DNA of 64,000 nucleotides from JADCCX01 sp031431475 (lineage in GTDB: Bacteria > Pseudomonadota > Alphaproteobacteria > Rhizobiales > Beijerinckiaceae), in NCBI GenBank assembly GCA_031431475.1, contig JANPDL010000024.1:62001-126000 (forward strand), given 5' to 3'. Each line of letters opens with the position of its first letter. Within the stretch, counting starts at the first letter, position 1. A program made the translations under genes and the position numbers. This document shows positions 41,892 through 51,217 of this stretch, one piece after another. The notes below the pieces were generated by a model, which saw nothing but the letters and a program-made list of their open reading frames with translations, did not search any database and was not told the origin of the DNA.

Positions 41892-42797
41892 TCAGCGGGT
41901 GAGGCGCGGGTTGAGGACATCGCGCAACCTGTCGCCAATCACATTGACGCTCATGATGGTGATGAGAAGCGCGAGACCGGGAAAGAGGCTGACCCAGTAA
42001 TTGCCGCTCATCATGAACCGGAACCCGTTGGCGATCAGCAGCCCGAGCGAAGGCTGTGTCGGCGGCAGGCCGAGGCCCAGAAAAGAGAGAGTTGCCTCCA
42101 GTGAAATGGCGTTAGCAACCTGCACGGTTGCGATAACGGTCAGTGTTGGCATGCAGTTCGGCAGGAGATGCCCAAACAGAATGCGCAGGACGCCAAGGTC
42201 CAGACCGCGCGCAGCCTCGATGTACTCCCGCGCATTTTCGACCAGCGCGACCCCGCGGACAGTGCGGGCAAAGAACGCCCATTGCACAATCACGAGGGCA
42301 AGAATGATCTTGGCGGCTCCGCCTCCCAGAACAACGAGGATAACAAGCGCCACGAGAATAGGTGGCAGGCTGAGTTGCAGGTCGACAATGCGCATGATGA
42401 TCGTGTCGGTCCAGCCGCCGCGGTATGCTGCCAGAAGTCCAACGGCGGTGCCGATCACGAGCGCGATCCCTCCGCTCAGAACACCCACCATCAGGCTTGT
42501 CCGCAGCCCATAGAAGATGGCGCTTAGGATATCCCGGCCTTGCCCATCCGTCCCCATCAGGAACAGCATGCCACCCATGCTGCGGGAGCCAGGTTTCTGC
42601 AGGTTGTCCATCAAGTCGATCTGCGTCAGGTCATAGGGATTTTGCGGCGAAATCAGTGGCGCTAGAATAGCCACTGCCAGCACGGCACAGAACGTCAGAA
42701 GCGCCGCCACAGCTTCATTGCTCTTCACGAAGTCCCGGGCAAAGCGACCGACCGCGCCCCGCTCTTCGGCACTGGGCTCCGGCTCTTGCATTGTCAT
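41892..42797 (-). CDS. ABC importer permease, DppC type
   Basis: The start at 42797 overlaps the stop of the upstream permease (ATGA); the longer frame to 43229 only reads through that gene. The 301-residue protein has an N-terminal membrane segment (AVAALLTFCAVLAVAILAPL), the GTDGQGRDILSAIFYGLRTS motif and the EAA loop (EYIEAARGLDLGVLRILFGH). It is the last gene of an operon that lacks ATPase genes, so it must rely on ATPases encoded elsewhere, for example those at 50366-51966. Confidence 0.94.
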   Translation of the reverse strand: MTMQEPEPSAEERGAVGRFARDFVKSNEAVAALLTFCAVLAVAILAPLISPQNPYDLTQIDLMDNLQKPGSRSMGGMLFLMGTDGQGRDILSAIFYGLRTSLMVGVLSGGIALVIGTAVGLLAAYRGGWTDTIIMRIVDLQLSLPPILVALVILVVLGGGAAKIILALVIVQWAFFARTVRGVALVENAREYIEAARGLDLGVLRILFGHLLPNCMPTLTVIATVQVANAISLEATLSFLGLGLPPTQPSLGLLIANGFRFMMSGNYWVSLFPGLALLITIMSVNVIGDRLRDVLNPRLTR

Positions 42798-43771
42798 GTC
42801 TGCGCGGCGCGCAAACGCACGCGAGGATCGAGGATTGAATAGATAATGTCGACTATGAGGTTGATGACAACGAAGATCAGGACGACCAGGATGAGGTAGG
42901 CGACGATCAGCGGTCGATCGAGCACCTCGATGGCGTCGATCAGAAGCTTGCCCATGCCTGGCCATGAAAAGATCGTCTCTGTGACCACTGCGAAGGCGAT
43001 GGTGCCACCAAACTCCATGCCGATCACCGTAACGACCGGAATCATGATGTTCTTGAGGACATGGGTCATCAGGATGCGTGACCAAGCCACACCCTTTGCC
43101 CGTGCGAATTTCACATAATCCGTGAACATCACCTCCCGCATGCCGGCCCGCGTAAGGCGGATGATGAGAGCGATATTGGCGATGGCCAACGTGAACGTCG
43201 GTAGCGCCAGATGCGCGAGGCCGTTCCATGTGAGGATTGAGAGTTCAATCCCCAGTATTGTCACGGTCTGACCGCGCCCTATGGCCGGTAGCCAGCCGAG
43301 CCAGAGGGCGAAGACCATGATCAGAATCAGTCCGACCCAGAAGGTGGGCACGCTGAAGCCGATCGTCGAGATCGCCATAATGAGGCGACTCGACAGCGCC
43401 TCGGGCTTCAGACCCGCCCACATGCCGAGCGGAACCCCGATGACGACGGAAAGCAGCACAGCCGCGAATGCAAGCTCAAGCGTCGCCGGGGCGCGCTGTA
43501 AAATGACCTGCAGTGCCGGAAGACCATGCTGGAACGAGTTGCCGAGTTCGCCTCGAAGCGCATTGCCGAGGAACAGGAAGTATTGCTCCCACAGCGGTCG
43601 GTCGAGGCCGAAGCGGGCTTTCAGATCCGCCAGACACTTCTGGTCGCACTCCTGGGCCGCGAAAATGTCGGCGGGGTTGCCGATGACGCTGACGCCGAAG
43701 AAAACGATCAGTGTCATCACCAAAACGACGAACACACTTTCTATCAGGCGCCGGAGAATGAATTGCGACAA
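42794..43771 (-). CDS. ABC importer permease, DppB type
   Basis: The 325-residue permease shows FILRRLIESVFVVLVMTLIV at the start and the RFGLDRPLWEQYFLFLGNAL region. The EAA loop is DYVKFARAKGVAWSRILMTH and the C-terminus is typical (DIIYSILDPRVRL). It lies 30 bp after the binding-protein gene and overlaps the next permease by 4 bp. Confidence 0.94.
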   Translation of the reverse strand: MSQFILRRLIESVFVVLVMTLIVFFGVSVIGNPADIFAAQECDQKCLADLKARFGLDRPLWEQYFLFLGNALRGELGNSFQHGLPALQVILQRAPATLELAFAAVLLSVVIGVPLGMWAGLKPEALSSRLIMAISTIGFSVPTFWVGLILIMVFALWLGWLPAIGRGQTVTILGIELSILTWNGLAHLALPTFTLAIANIALIIRLTRAGMREVMFTDYVKFARAKGVAWSRILMTHVLKNIMIPVVTVIGMEFGGTIAFAVVTETIFSWPGMGKLLIDAIEVLDRPLIVAYLILVVLIFVVINLIVDIIYSILDPRVRLRAAQT

Positions 43772-43801
43772 CGGCCTTGGTCCCCGAAAGTGTCTGCCGC
43801 C

Positions 43802-45415
43802 CTAAGGCTTCTGCGAAACGTCCCAGGCGTAGGTCCGCTCGTTCACTCGCGGCCTGTGGACAAGCGTGATCTTGTGCGCCCAGTTGTTTACCTGGAAGTG
43901 GATCGGGATCAGGGCGTAGTCGCGCAGGCCGATCTCCGTCGCCTGAACGAGAAGCGGCAGCCGCGCGTTGGCGTCGATCGTTGTCCGTGCTTTCCGCGAG
44001 AGCGAGTCAACGCGGGCGTTTGTGTAGCGCCCCCAGTTGGCGTTGCCGGAGCCAGCCTCTGGATTGAAGGACTCAAGCAGGCCACGCACGGTGTATGTTG
44101 CTTCGCCCGTTGCCGTGCCCCAGCCTGACAGCCAGACTGAGAACTTGCCGACGTCGAAGCCCGGGATGCTCATAGGGTCGCCGCGGATGACTTCCGTGAA
44201 GAAGATATTGCGTGGCATGGCGGAAACGTCGGTCTGGATGCCGGCTCGCGTCCACATCTGCGCGACGGCCTCCATGATCGCCTGGTCGTTGATGTAGCGG
44301 TTATTGGGACCATGCAGCGTGACGCGGAAGCCCTGGCTATAGCCTGCCTGCTGCAGGAGCTGGCGCGCCTGCTCTGCATTGAAGGCGTCGACCTTCAGTG
44401 CGTCCGAATACCCGAAAAAGCCTGGTGGGACGACATTCCCGGTGGGCAGAGAAGCTCCGCCCATGATGCGGTCCCGGATCGCATCGCGATTGATCGCGAG
44501 CGACATGGCACGGCGCACCCGAACATCGCGCAGCGGATTGATCACGGCGGGTGAACCGTCAGCATTGCGGACGAAGGGCTCCATGTCGCGGAAGCTCATC
44601 TGGATGTAGATTACCCGGTCCGATGCAATTTCGCTGATGGCGAAGCGGCTCCCGGCCTGTTTCAGGCGAGGAAGATCCGGTGTCTGCGGATAATCGATGA
44701 TGTCGACGTCACCGTTCATCAAGGCGGCGAGACGCGATGCATCCTGCGTGATTGGCCGGAAGACGACGCGGTCCCAATGGGGCTTCTGCCCCCAATGGTC
44801 GGGATTGCGCTCGACAACGACGCGCTCACCAGCGCGGAATTCCACGAACTTGTATGGCCCGGTGCCTATGGTCGCCTTGCCGTTGTTGAAATCCACCGAG
44901 GGCTGCACGTTGGCCGCCTTGTGGGCTGCCACAATTGAGAAGAAGCTCATCTCCTCAGGCATTGTAGGGAAGGGGCCGTCCGTACGGATCTGGATGGTTT
45001 GGGGGTCGATCTTCTCGATCCGCTTGTTGCCGTTGGTGAGCACGAAAGCGGGGCTAGCGATGGCGCCCTGAATGCCAGCACGCAGCCGGTTGAAGGTGAA
45101 GACAACGTCATCCGCCGTGAAGGGCTGGCCGTCGTGCCATTTCACGTTCTCGCGTAGCTTGAACTCCCAGGTCGTGTCGTTGATCGAGCGCCATGACGTT
45201 GCCAGCCCGGGGATGGGGCGGGAGTTATGATCCATCGCGACCAGCCGCTCGAAAATATGGTCCTCGACCTGCTTGTCTTGTGGGAATTGCGACCAATGCG
45301 GGTCCATCGAAGCGGTCTCGCTTCGCACCCCGATCGTCAATGTGGTGGTCTGCGCCCAAACCGGCGTGCTCAAAGCAGTCAATACGACGAACGCAATGTG
45401 AAGCATCAGCCTCAT
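43802..45415 (-). CDS. Peptide-type ABC substrate-binding protein (SBP_bac_5)
   Basis: The 537-residue protein has a signal peptide (about 1-21, PVWAQT). Motifs of SBP_bac_5 are visible: RSETASMDPHWSQFPQDKQV, NVKWHDGQPFTADDVVFTFN and VRRAMSLAINRDAIRDRIMG. A palindromic operator candidate lies 122 bp upstream (45537-45555) and is shared with the TRAP promoter region. It heads the ATPase-less importer operon. Confidence 0.94.
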   Translation of the reverse strand: MRLMLHIAFVVLTALSTPVWAQTTTLTIGVRSETASMDPHWSQFPQDKQVEDHIFERLVAMDHNSRPIPGLATSWRSINDTTWEFKLRENVKWHDGQPFTADDVVFTFNRLRAGIQGAIASPAFVLTNGNKRIEKIDPQTIQIRTDGPFPTMPEEMSFFSIVAAHKAANVQPSVDFNNGKATIGTGPYKFVEFRAGERVVVERNPDHWGQKPHWDRVVFRPITQDASRLAALMNGDVDIIDYPQTPDLPRLKQAGSRFAISEIASDRVIYIQMSFRDMEPFVRNADGSPAVINPLRDVRVRRAMSLAINRDAIRDRIMGGASLPTGNVVPPGFFGYSDALKVDAFNAEQARQLLQQAGYSQGFRVTLHGPNNRYINDQAIMEAVAQMWTRAGIQTDVSAMPRNIFFTEVIRGDPMSIPGFDVGKFSVWLSGWGTATGEATYTVRGLLESFNPEAGSGNANWGRYTNARVDSLSRKARTTIDANARLPLLVQATEIGLRDYALIPIHFQVNNWAHKITLVHRPRVNERTYAWDVSQKP

Positions 45416-45536
45416 GATCGTCCTCCCGGCACATCTTGACTATGCCCGGAACCGTCATGCGGAGTTTCGGGCCGCCTAGCGAGACGAGTATGCAGGCCGC
45501 AAACAGCTGCGGCAACAGAATTCGTATTGTGTACGC

Positions 45537-45555
45537 TTGTTCGCAATGCGAACAA
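45537..45555. promoter_or_regulatory. Palindromic operator candidate TTGTTCGC-AAT-GCGAACAA
   Basis: Eight-bp perfect arms surround AAT. The form resembles IclR-family operators (TGTTCGCATnGCGAACA-like). It lies between the stop of the M24 gene and the binding-protein gene, both on the minus strand, and a close relative is at 54897-54913. Confidence 0.6.
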
Positions 45556-45559
45556 AAAA

Positions 45560-46711
45560 TCAGCGATCAACCACGAAAAGGTCCTGAAATCCTGTCGTCA
45601 GCTGCTCGCCGCCGGCTGGTCGTGCCACAATGACATCTTCGACCCTCGCACTTGGCCCCGCCGCCTGGAAAATCGACGGTTCGATGGTGAACATCATGCC
45701 TTCGCGCACCATTGTCCGGTCGCCCTTTGTGAGAAACGGCGGCTCGTGCACATCCCAACCGATGCCATGGCCCAAGCGATGCCGGAAGAATTGGCCATAG
45801 CCAGCATCGACGAGATATTGCCGGGCCGCATGATCGACCTCCTCGCATGTCATGGCACCTGCTTTCAGGGCCTTGATGCCTTCCCGCTGGCTCTCCATGA
45901 TCAACCGATGGACCTTCACCTGCTCCGCCGAAGGCGCCCCGAAGCTGACGGTTCGACCGAAATCATAGCAGAGCCCCTTGTGGGAAGCGCCAAAATCGAA
46001 AAGTACGGAGACAGGTGGCTGCAGCACACGCTTCCAGCTTTCCAGCCGCTTGCCCATCAAGAGAGGATGGTTTGGACCGGAATTGTAGAGGGAGGTCGTG
46101 AATGTCGCGCCGAGCGAGCCGTGGCGCTTCATCTGGTAGTCGACCTCGGCGATGACATCGAGTTCCGTCATGCCGAACTTCAGCTTCGGCAGCACATCGG
46201 TGAAGGCTGCTTCGGTGATCCTGCCGGCCTCGCGCATTGTGGCGATTTCCTCCGGGCTCTTCACCACGCGCATCTCGCGCAGGATTTCAGTGGCTGAGAC
46301 AAAAACAGCATCCGGCAGGATGCGCTGGAGATGCACAAGGGATTCTGCCTCCGCCTTGTCGCTGACGGCGACGCGCGGCCTGGCCGGGAGCTTGAAGCCC
46401 TTGAGGATGTCCCGCACCATCATCTCGGGATCATCCCAGTCGCCGAGCACCCTGATCTCGATCCCCTGCGCCCCACCGCGCCCGCCATATTCGGCCGTCA
46501 TCCGCGGCAGCGCGAGAACCGGAGAATGGCCGGGCGTCATCCAGGCCCCCTCCAGCCAGCCACCGGGGTGGAGCGTCACGCCGAAGTTTGGAATATCGCG
46601 CGGAATTCCTGCGAGATAGTCGAGATCCGTGCACAGTGGAATATAGGCCAGATCAGCCTTTCCCTCGAGCAGCTTCCGAAATCTCCCCATCCGGTCCGGA
46701 TCCGCGCTCAT
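45560..46711 (-). CDS. M24-family metallopeptidase (Xaa-Pro aminopeptidase/creatinase-like)
   Basis: The ATG at 46711 is preceded by GAGGGG, giving 383 residues. The creatinase-like N-terminal domain (LAYIPLCTDLDYLAGIPRDI) precedes the pita-bread domain with the five metal ligands: Asp and Asp in LFDFGASHKGLCYDFGRT, His in RHRLGHGIGWDVHEPP, Glu in FTIEPSIF and Glu in RVEDVIV. It should remove N-terminal residues before proline or act on creatine-like compounds. Divergent from the complete Dpp operon, it probably digests imported proline-containing peptides. Confidence 0.92.
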   Translation of the reverse strand: MSADPDRMGRFRKLLEGKADLAYIPLCTDLDYLAGIPRDIPNFGVTLHPGGWLEGAWMTPGHSPVLALPRMTAEYGGRGGAQGIEIRVLGDWDDPEMMVRDILKGFKLPARPRVAVSDKAEAESLVHLQRILPDAVFVSATEILREMRVVKSPEEIATMREAGRITEAAFTDVLPKLKFGMTELDVIAEVDYQMKRHGSLGATFTTSLYNSGPNHPLLMGKRLESWKRVLQPPVSVLFDFGASHKGLCYDFGRTVSFGAPSAEQVKVHRLIMESQREGIKALKAGAMTCEEVDHAARQYLVDAGYGQFFRHRLGHGIGWDVHEPPFLTKGDRTMVREGMMFTIEPSIFQAAGPSARVEDVIVARPAGGEQLTTGFQDLFVVDR

Positions 46712-46764
46712 CTCATCCCCTCGCTTTGCCTGCAGCAATTCAAGTCTATTCCCAAATAGCCGCA

Positions 46765-46784
46765 AAGCGAAAGCCTGTTCGCTT
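46765..46784. promoter_or_regulatory. Inverted repeat AAGCGAA-N6-TTCGCTT in a divergent promoter
   Basis: Perfect 7-bp arms lie between the divergent M24 and binding-protein genes, 54 bp from one start and 65 bp from the other. The site could be an operator for both. Its arms share the TTCGC core with the 45537 palindrome but in the opposite arrangement. Confidence 0.4.
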
Positions 46785-46848
46785 GACGGCGGCCATGATT
46801 GGGTCTGACATGGGGCTCGGCCAAGTGGTCTTGAGGGAGGATCGTGCG

Positions 46849-48435
46849 ATGAAACCTAAACACTTGCTGATGTCTGCATGCGCTGCGGCATTCATTACGG
46901 GCACCGCTTTCGCCCAGACACCGTCGGGTGTGCTTGTTGTCGCAAAGAACATTGATGACATCGTGAGCCTGGATCCGGCGCAAGCCTATGAGTTCACCGG
47001 CGGAGAGGTGGTGTCGAATATCTACAGCAGGCTTATCCAGATCAACCCATCGGATTTCAGCAAGCTGGATCCTGATCTGGCAGAGAGCTGGACAGTATCA
47101 GCCGATGGCAAGTCTATCGTGTTCAAGCTGCGCGCCAATGCAAAATTCTCTTCCGGAAATCCGGTGCGGCCCGAGGACGTCATCTTCTCCTTCCGCCGGG
47201 TTGTTTTGCTGAAGAAACCGCCGTCGTTCATTCTCGCCCAGCTCGGCTGGAACGTGGACACGATTGACCGCATGGTGCGAAAAACTGGCGACAACGAAGT
47301 GACGTTGACCATCGCCGACAATCTATCGCCGGCATTCGCGCTCAACGCCATTGCAGCCCGACCGGGCGGTATCGTGGATGAGAAGGCGGCCATGGCCAAC
47401 GCCAAAGACAACGACCTGGGCAATGCCTGGGTGTCGCGCAACTCCGCAGGCTCCGGCCCGTTCGTGCTCCGCAACTGGCGCCCCAATGAAGTCGTCGTCC
47501 TGGAGGCGAACCCGTCTTACTACGCCGGCACACCAAAGACCCGGCAGATTGTGCTCAACCATGTCACCGAGCCCACCACGCAACGCCTGATGATCGAGAA
47601 GGGCGACATCGATATCGCCCGCAATCTTGGTCCCGACCAGATCGACGCACTCAAGGGCAAGACAGGCGTCAAGGTTGAAACACACCCAGGCGCGACCATC
47701 CATTTCTTCAGCTTTAATGTGAAGCACGAGAAGTTCCGCAACCCGGCGCTCTGGGAGGCGATGCGCTATCTGGTCGACTATGACGGTATCGCCGACAAGC
47801 TGATGCGAGGCCAGTTCAAGGTGCACCAGACGTTCTGGCCGGCGGGTTTCGCAGGTGCCGTGACCGATCGTCCCTACACGCTCGACGTCGCCAAGGCTAA
47901 AGACGTGCTCGCAAAGGGTAACATCCCGGCTGGCCTGGCCATCGACATGGACATTATCAACCAGGCTCCTTTCCCGGAAATCGCGCAGTCCATGCAGGCG
48001 ACGTTCGCGCAGGCCGGGATCAAGCTGAACCTTTTCCCGGCGACAACGGCGCAGGTGATCACCAAGTATCGTGCCCGCACCCATGAGGCGATGCTGCTGT
48101 ACTGGGGACCGGATTTCATGGATCCTCACTCCAACGCCAAGGCCTTCGCCTACAACACCGACAATTCGGACGGAAACTACCAGAGCACGACGACCTGGCG
48201 AAACTCCTACATGCCGCCAGCTGCGATATCGGCGCAGACCACGGCCGCTTTGGCCGAGCGCGACCCGGAGAAGCGGCTGGAAATGTACAGGGTCCTTCAG
48301 CGTCATGTGCTGAAGGAGTCTCCGTGGGTGACGACCTTCCAAGCGCAATGGCAGTATGCCATCCGTGACAATGTCAAGGGCTTCGTCCATGGGCCATTTG
48401 CCGACTACGTTCGCTACGACAAGGTGACGAAGTAG
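46849..48435 (+). CDS. Peptide-type ABC substrate-binding protein (SBP_bac_5)
   Basis: The ATG at 46849 follows GGGAGG; the open frame upstream is not coding. The 528-residue protein has a signal peptide (about 1-23, GTAFAQT) and SBP_bac_5 motifs: NIDDIVSLDPAQAYEFTGGE, NPVRPEDVIFSFRRVVLLKK and SGPFVLRNWRPNEVV. It begins a complete five-gene importer operon. Confidence 0.94.
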   Translation: MKPKHLLMSACAAAFITGTAFAQTPSGVLVVAKNIDDIVSLDPAQAYEFTGGEVVSNIYSRLIQINPSDFSKLDPDLAESWTVSADGKSIVFKLRANAKFSSGNPVRPEDVIFSFRRVVLLKKPPSFILAQLGWNVDTIDRMVRKTGDNEVTLTIADNLSPAFALNAIAARPGGIVDEKAAMANAKDNDLGNAWVSRNSAGSGPFVLRNWRPNEVVVLEANPSYYAGTPKTRQIVLNHVTEPTTQRLMIEKGDIDIARNLGPDQIDALKGKTGVKVETHPGATIHFFSFNVKHEKFRNPALWEAMRYLVDYDGIADKLMRGQFKVHQTFWPAGFAGAVTDRPYTLDVAKAKDVLAKGNIPAGLAIDMDIINQAPFPEIAQSMQATFAQAGIKLNLFPATTAQVITKYRARTHEAMLLYWGPDFMDPHSNAKAFAYNTDNSDGNYQSTTTWRNSYMPPAAISAQTTAALAERDPEKRLEMYRVLQRHVLKESPWVTTFQAQWQYAIRDNVKGFVHGPFADYVRYDKVTK

Positions 48436-48457
48436 CGGCGCGGGACGGGCGCACATC

Positions 48458-49486
48458 ATGAGGGGCTCCGGCAGCGTCCTGAAGGTGCTGGCACTCGGCG
48501 TCATCACTCTTGCGATCACGCTGTTGGGCTTGCTGGTCTGCACTTTTGTCATCGGTCGAATCATGCCGATCGACCCCGTTGTGGCGGCAGTGGGTGACAA
48601 GGCATCCGCCGAGACCTACGCCGCGGCGCGCGAAGCGCTGGGACTGGACAGGCCGTTGTACGTCCAGTTCTGGCGATATGTCGCTGGCGTGGTGCAGGGC
48701 GATCTTGGCCTTTCGACGGCGAGCGGCCGGTCTGTGGCGGAGGACATCGGACGGGCCTTTCCCGCGACTGTCGAGTTGGCGACGCTGGCAATTCTTGTGG
48801 GCACGATGCTGGGTGTGCCGCTCGGCGTCTACGCCGCTCACAAGCGCAACCGCTGGCCGGATCATCTCATCCGCATCACCTCTCTGATCGGTTACTCCAT
48901 ACCAATCTTCTGGCTGGGGTTGATCGCGCTTCTCGTCTTCTACGCCGAGCTCGGCTGGGTCAGCGGACCCGGGCGAATAGGCACTGTCTATCGTTACACG
49001 CTGCAGGAATGGAGCGGCTTCCTGTTGATCGATACCCTTCGGGCCGGTGACACGGGCGCTTTTCGCTCGGCGTTCTCTCACCTGATCCTGCCGGCGACGC
49101 TTCTGGGCTATGTTTCGCTCGCCTACATCGCGCGGATGACGCGGGGCTTCATGATCGACGAATTGTCCAAGGAGTACGTGACGACCGCCAGGATCAAGGG
49201 TGCTTCGGAAGCACGCGTGCTTTGGCTGCATGCCTTGCCCAATGTCATGGTGCCGCTGGTCACGGTCATCGCGCTGTCCTTCGGTCACCTTCTGGAAGGG
49301 GCAGTCCTGACAGAGACGGTCTTCGCCTGGCCTGGCATCGGCCTGTATATCACCAGCAGCCTGTTCACTGCGGACATGCCGGCGGTGCTCGGCGGTACGC
49401 TCGTCGTCGGCGTGTGCTTTGTTGCGCTAAACAAGCTGGCGGAGCTCCTTTATCCGCTGCTCGATCCGAGGACGCGGGCGACATGA
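48458..49486 (+). CDS. ABC importer permease, DppB type
   Basis: The 342-residue permease starts 22 bp after the binding protein. It shows an N-terminal membrane helix (LGVITLAITLLGLLVCTFVI), the ALGLDRPLYVQFWRYVAGVV segment, a larger periplasmic loop about 165-195 and the EAA loop (EYVTTARIKGASEARVLWLH). It overlaps the next permease gene by 4 bp. Confidence 0.94.
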   Translation: MRGSGSVLKVLALGVITLAITLLGLLVCTFVIGRIMPIDPVVAAVGDKASAETYAAAREALGLDRPLYVQFWRYVAGVVQGDLGLSTASGRSVAEDIGRAFPATVELATLAILVGTMLGVPLGVYAAHKRNRWPDHLIRITSLIGYSIPIFWLGLIALLVFYAELGWVSGPGRIGTVYRYTLQEWSGFLLIDTLRAGDTGAFRSAFSHLILPATLLGYVSLAYIARMTRGFMIDELSKEYVTTARIKGASEARVLWLHALPNVMVPLVTVIALSFGHLLEGAVLTETVFAWPGIGLYITSSLFTADMPAVLGGTLVVGVCFVALNKLAELLYPLLDPRTRAT

Positions 49487-50373
49487 GCGCGAGCATTTTG
49501 GCCAATGAGCCGCGCTCGCGCCGCGAGGCGCGGATGCGACAGCTGAAGACCTCGATATGGCGTGTGCTGCGCAATCCCTCTACTTTTTTCGGCGGGGCGA
49601 TCATCCTGCTGCTCATCGTCATGGCTGCAGCGGCGCCGCTTCTTGCCACGCATGACCCGGTCGCGACCAACCTTTCGGACCGGCTTGCCGCGCCGGGCGC
49701 CAAGCACTGGCTGGGCACCGACCAACTCGGCCGCGACATCTACAGCCGGCTGCTTTACGGGGCGCAGCCAACGCTAGCGATCGTGCTTCTTGTCATCGGC
49801 ATCTCTGCACCGGTTGGTCTCGCGGTGGGATTGCTCGCAGGCTATCTCGGCGGTTGGGTCGAGGCTTTGCTGATGCGTCTCACCGACATCGTGCTGGCCT
49901 TCCCGCGGCTCATTCTGGCGCTTGCGCTCGTTGCTGTGCTCAAGCCAGGCCTGATCAATGCGGTGATTGCGATCGCGATCACGGCATGGCCGAACTATGC
50001 CCGCATCGCACGGGCCGAAGCGCTGGCGCTGCGCAACGCCGAGTACGTGCTGGCCGCGCGCGGCCTCGGTATGGGCGATGCACAGATCATGACGGGGCAG
50101 ATTATGCCCGCCCTGTTGCCCTCGGTGGCTGTGCGCGCAACGCTCGACATGGCAGGAATCATCCTGACTGCGGCGGGCCTTGGTTTCCTCGGACTCGGCG
50201 CGCAACCGCCGCTTGCTGAATGGGGTACCATGATCTCGTCGGGCCGGGATTTCATCTTCGACGCATGGTGGGTGGCGGCTGTTCCAGGCATTGCCATCCT
50301 TGTGGTGAGCCTCGGCTTCAATCTGATGGGTGATGGCCTGCGCGACGTGCTCGATCCTAAGCACCATGAGTGA
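49483..50373 (+). CDS. ABC importer permease, DppC type
   Basis: The ATG at 49483 overlaps the previous stop; upstream in-frame sequence belongs to the dppB-like gene. The 296 residues contain the first membrane helix (TFFGGAIILLLIVMAAAAPL), HWLGTDQLGRDIYSRLLYGA and the EAA loop (EYVLAARGLGMGDAQIMTGQ), as in DppC. It forms the channel with the DppB-type subunit. Confidence 0.94.
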   Translation: MSASILANEPRSRREARMRQLKTSIWRVLRNPSTFFGGAIILLLIVMAAAAPLLATHDPVATNLSDRLAAPGAKHWLGTDQLGRDIYSRLLYGAQPTLAIVLLVIGISAPVGLAVGLLAGYLGGWVEALLMRLTDIVLAFPRLILALALVAVLKPGLINAVIAIAITAWPNYARIARAEALALRNAEYVLAARGLGMGDAQIMTGQIMPALLPSVAVRATLDMAGIILTAAGLGFLGLGAQPPLAEWGTMISSGRDFIFDAWWVAAVPGIAILVVSLGFNLMGDGLRDVLDPKHHE

Positions 50374-51217
50374 CACAACCCCCCATCTCCTTTCGGTTGA
50401 AGGTCTGACGGTGACCTTTCCGTCGCCACAAGGCGCGGTTGCGGTTGTGAAAGATGTGAGCTTTCGCATGAGCCGCGGGAAACTCGGCATTGTCGGCGAA
50501 TCCGGCTCAGGAAAATCGATGACAGCGAAGGCGCTGATGGGTCTTGTCCCTCCACCCGGCCGGATGACGGCGACGCACCTCCGGCTCGGCGACGACGATC
50601 TCGCGGGGCTCAACCCCGCAGGTTGGCGCGCTCTGCGTGGTCGGCGCATCGGCATGATACTGCAGGACCCTAAATATTCGCTCAATCCCGTCCAGCGCAT
50701 CGGAGTCCAGATCGAGGAGACGCTCAAACTCCACGGTGCTTATACGAAAGCCGAGCGAAGGGCGAAGGCGGTAGAAGTTCTGGCCACCGTCGGCATCGAG
50801 GATCCGGAGCGCATGTATCGCGCCTTTCCGCATGAGCTATCCGGTGGCATGGGACAGCGCGCCATGATCGCAATCATGCTGGTGCTGAGCCCGGATCTTC
50901 TGATCGCCGACGAACCGACCTCAGCGCTGGATGTGATCGTCCGCGAGCAGGTGCTCTCCCTCATCGACAGACTGCAGGCCGAGCGCGGCATGGGGCTGAT
51001 CCTGATCAGCCACGATCTGCCGATGGTCGCGCGCTTCTGTGAACGCATTCTGGTCATGTATCGTGGCCGCATTATCGAGACGATCGAGAGCAGTCGGCTC
51101 AGCGAAGCGCGCCATCCCTACACGCAAGGTCTCGTCGCCTGTCTTCCCTCACCAACCTCCCGCGGGAGCGACCTCCCGGTTCTGCAGCGGGACCCGGCCT
51201 GGGAGCAGGCGTCGTGA
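50366..51217 (+). CDS. ABC importer ATPase, DppD type
   Basis: The 283-residue ATPase starts 8 bp inside the previous gene. Walker A (GESGSGKSMTAK), Q-loop (MILQDPKYSLNP), signature (LSGGMGQRAMIAI), Walker B (LLIADEPTSALDV) and H-loop (ISHDLPMVAR) are present. The usual C-terminal oligo_HPY Cys cluster is short or absent compared with the ATPases at 36059-38916. It overlaps the next ATPase by 4 bp. Confidence 0.94.
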   Translation: MSDTTPHLLSVEGLTVTFPSPQGAVAVVKDVSFRMSRGKLGIVGESGSGKSMTAKALMGLVPPPGRMTATHLRLGDDDLAGLNPAGWRALRGRRIGMILQDPKYSLNPVQRIGVQIEETLKLHGAYTKAERRAKAVEVLATVGIEDPERMYRAFPHELSGGMGQRAMIAIMLVLSPDLLIADEPTSALDVIVREQVLSLIDRLQAERGMGLILISHDLPMVARFCERILVMYRGRIIETIESSRLSEARHPYTQGLVACLPSPTSRGSDLPVLQRDPAWEQAS

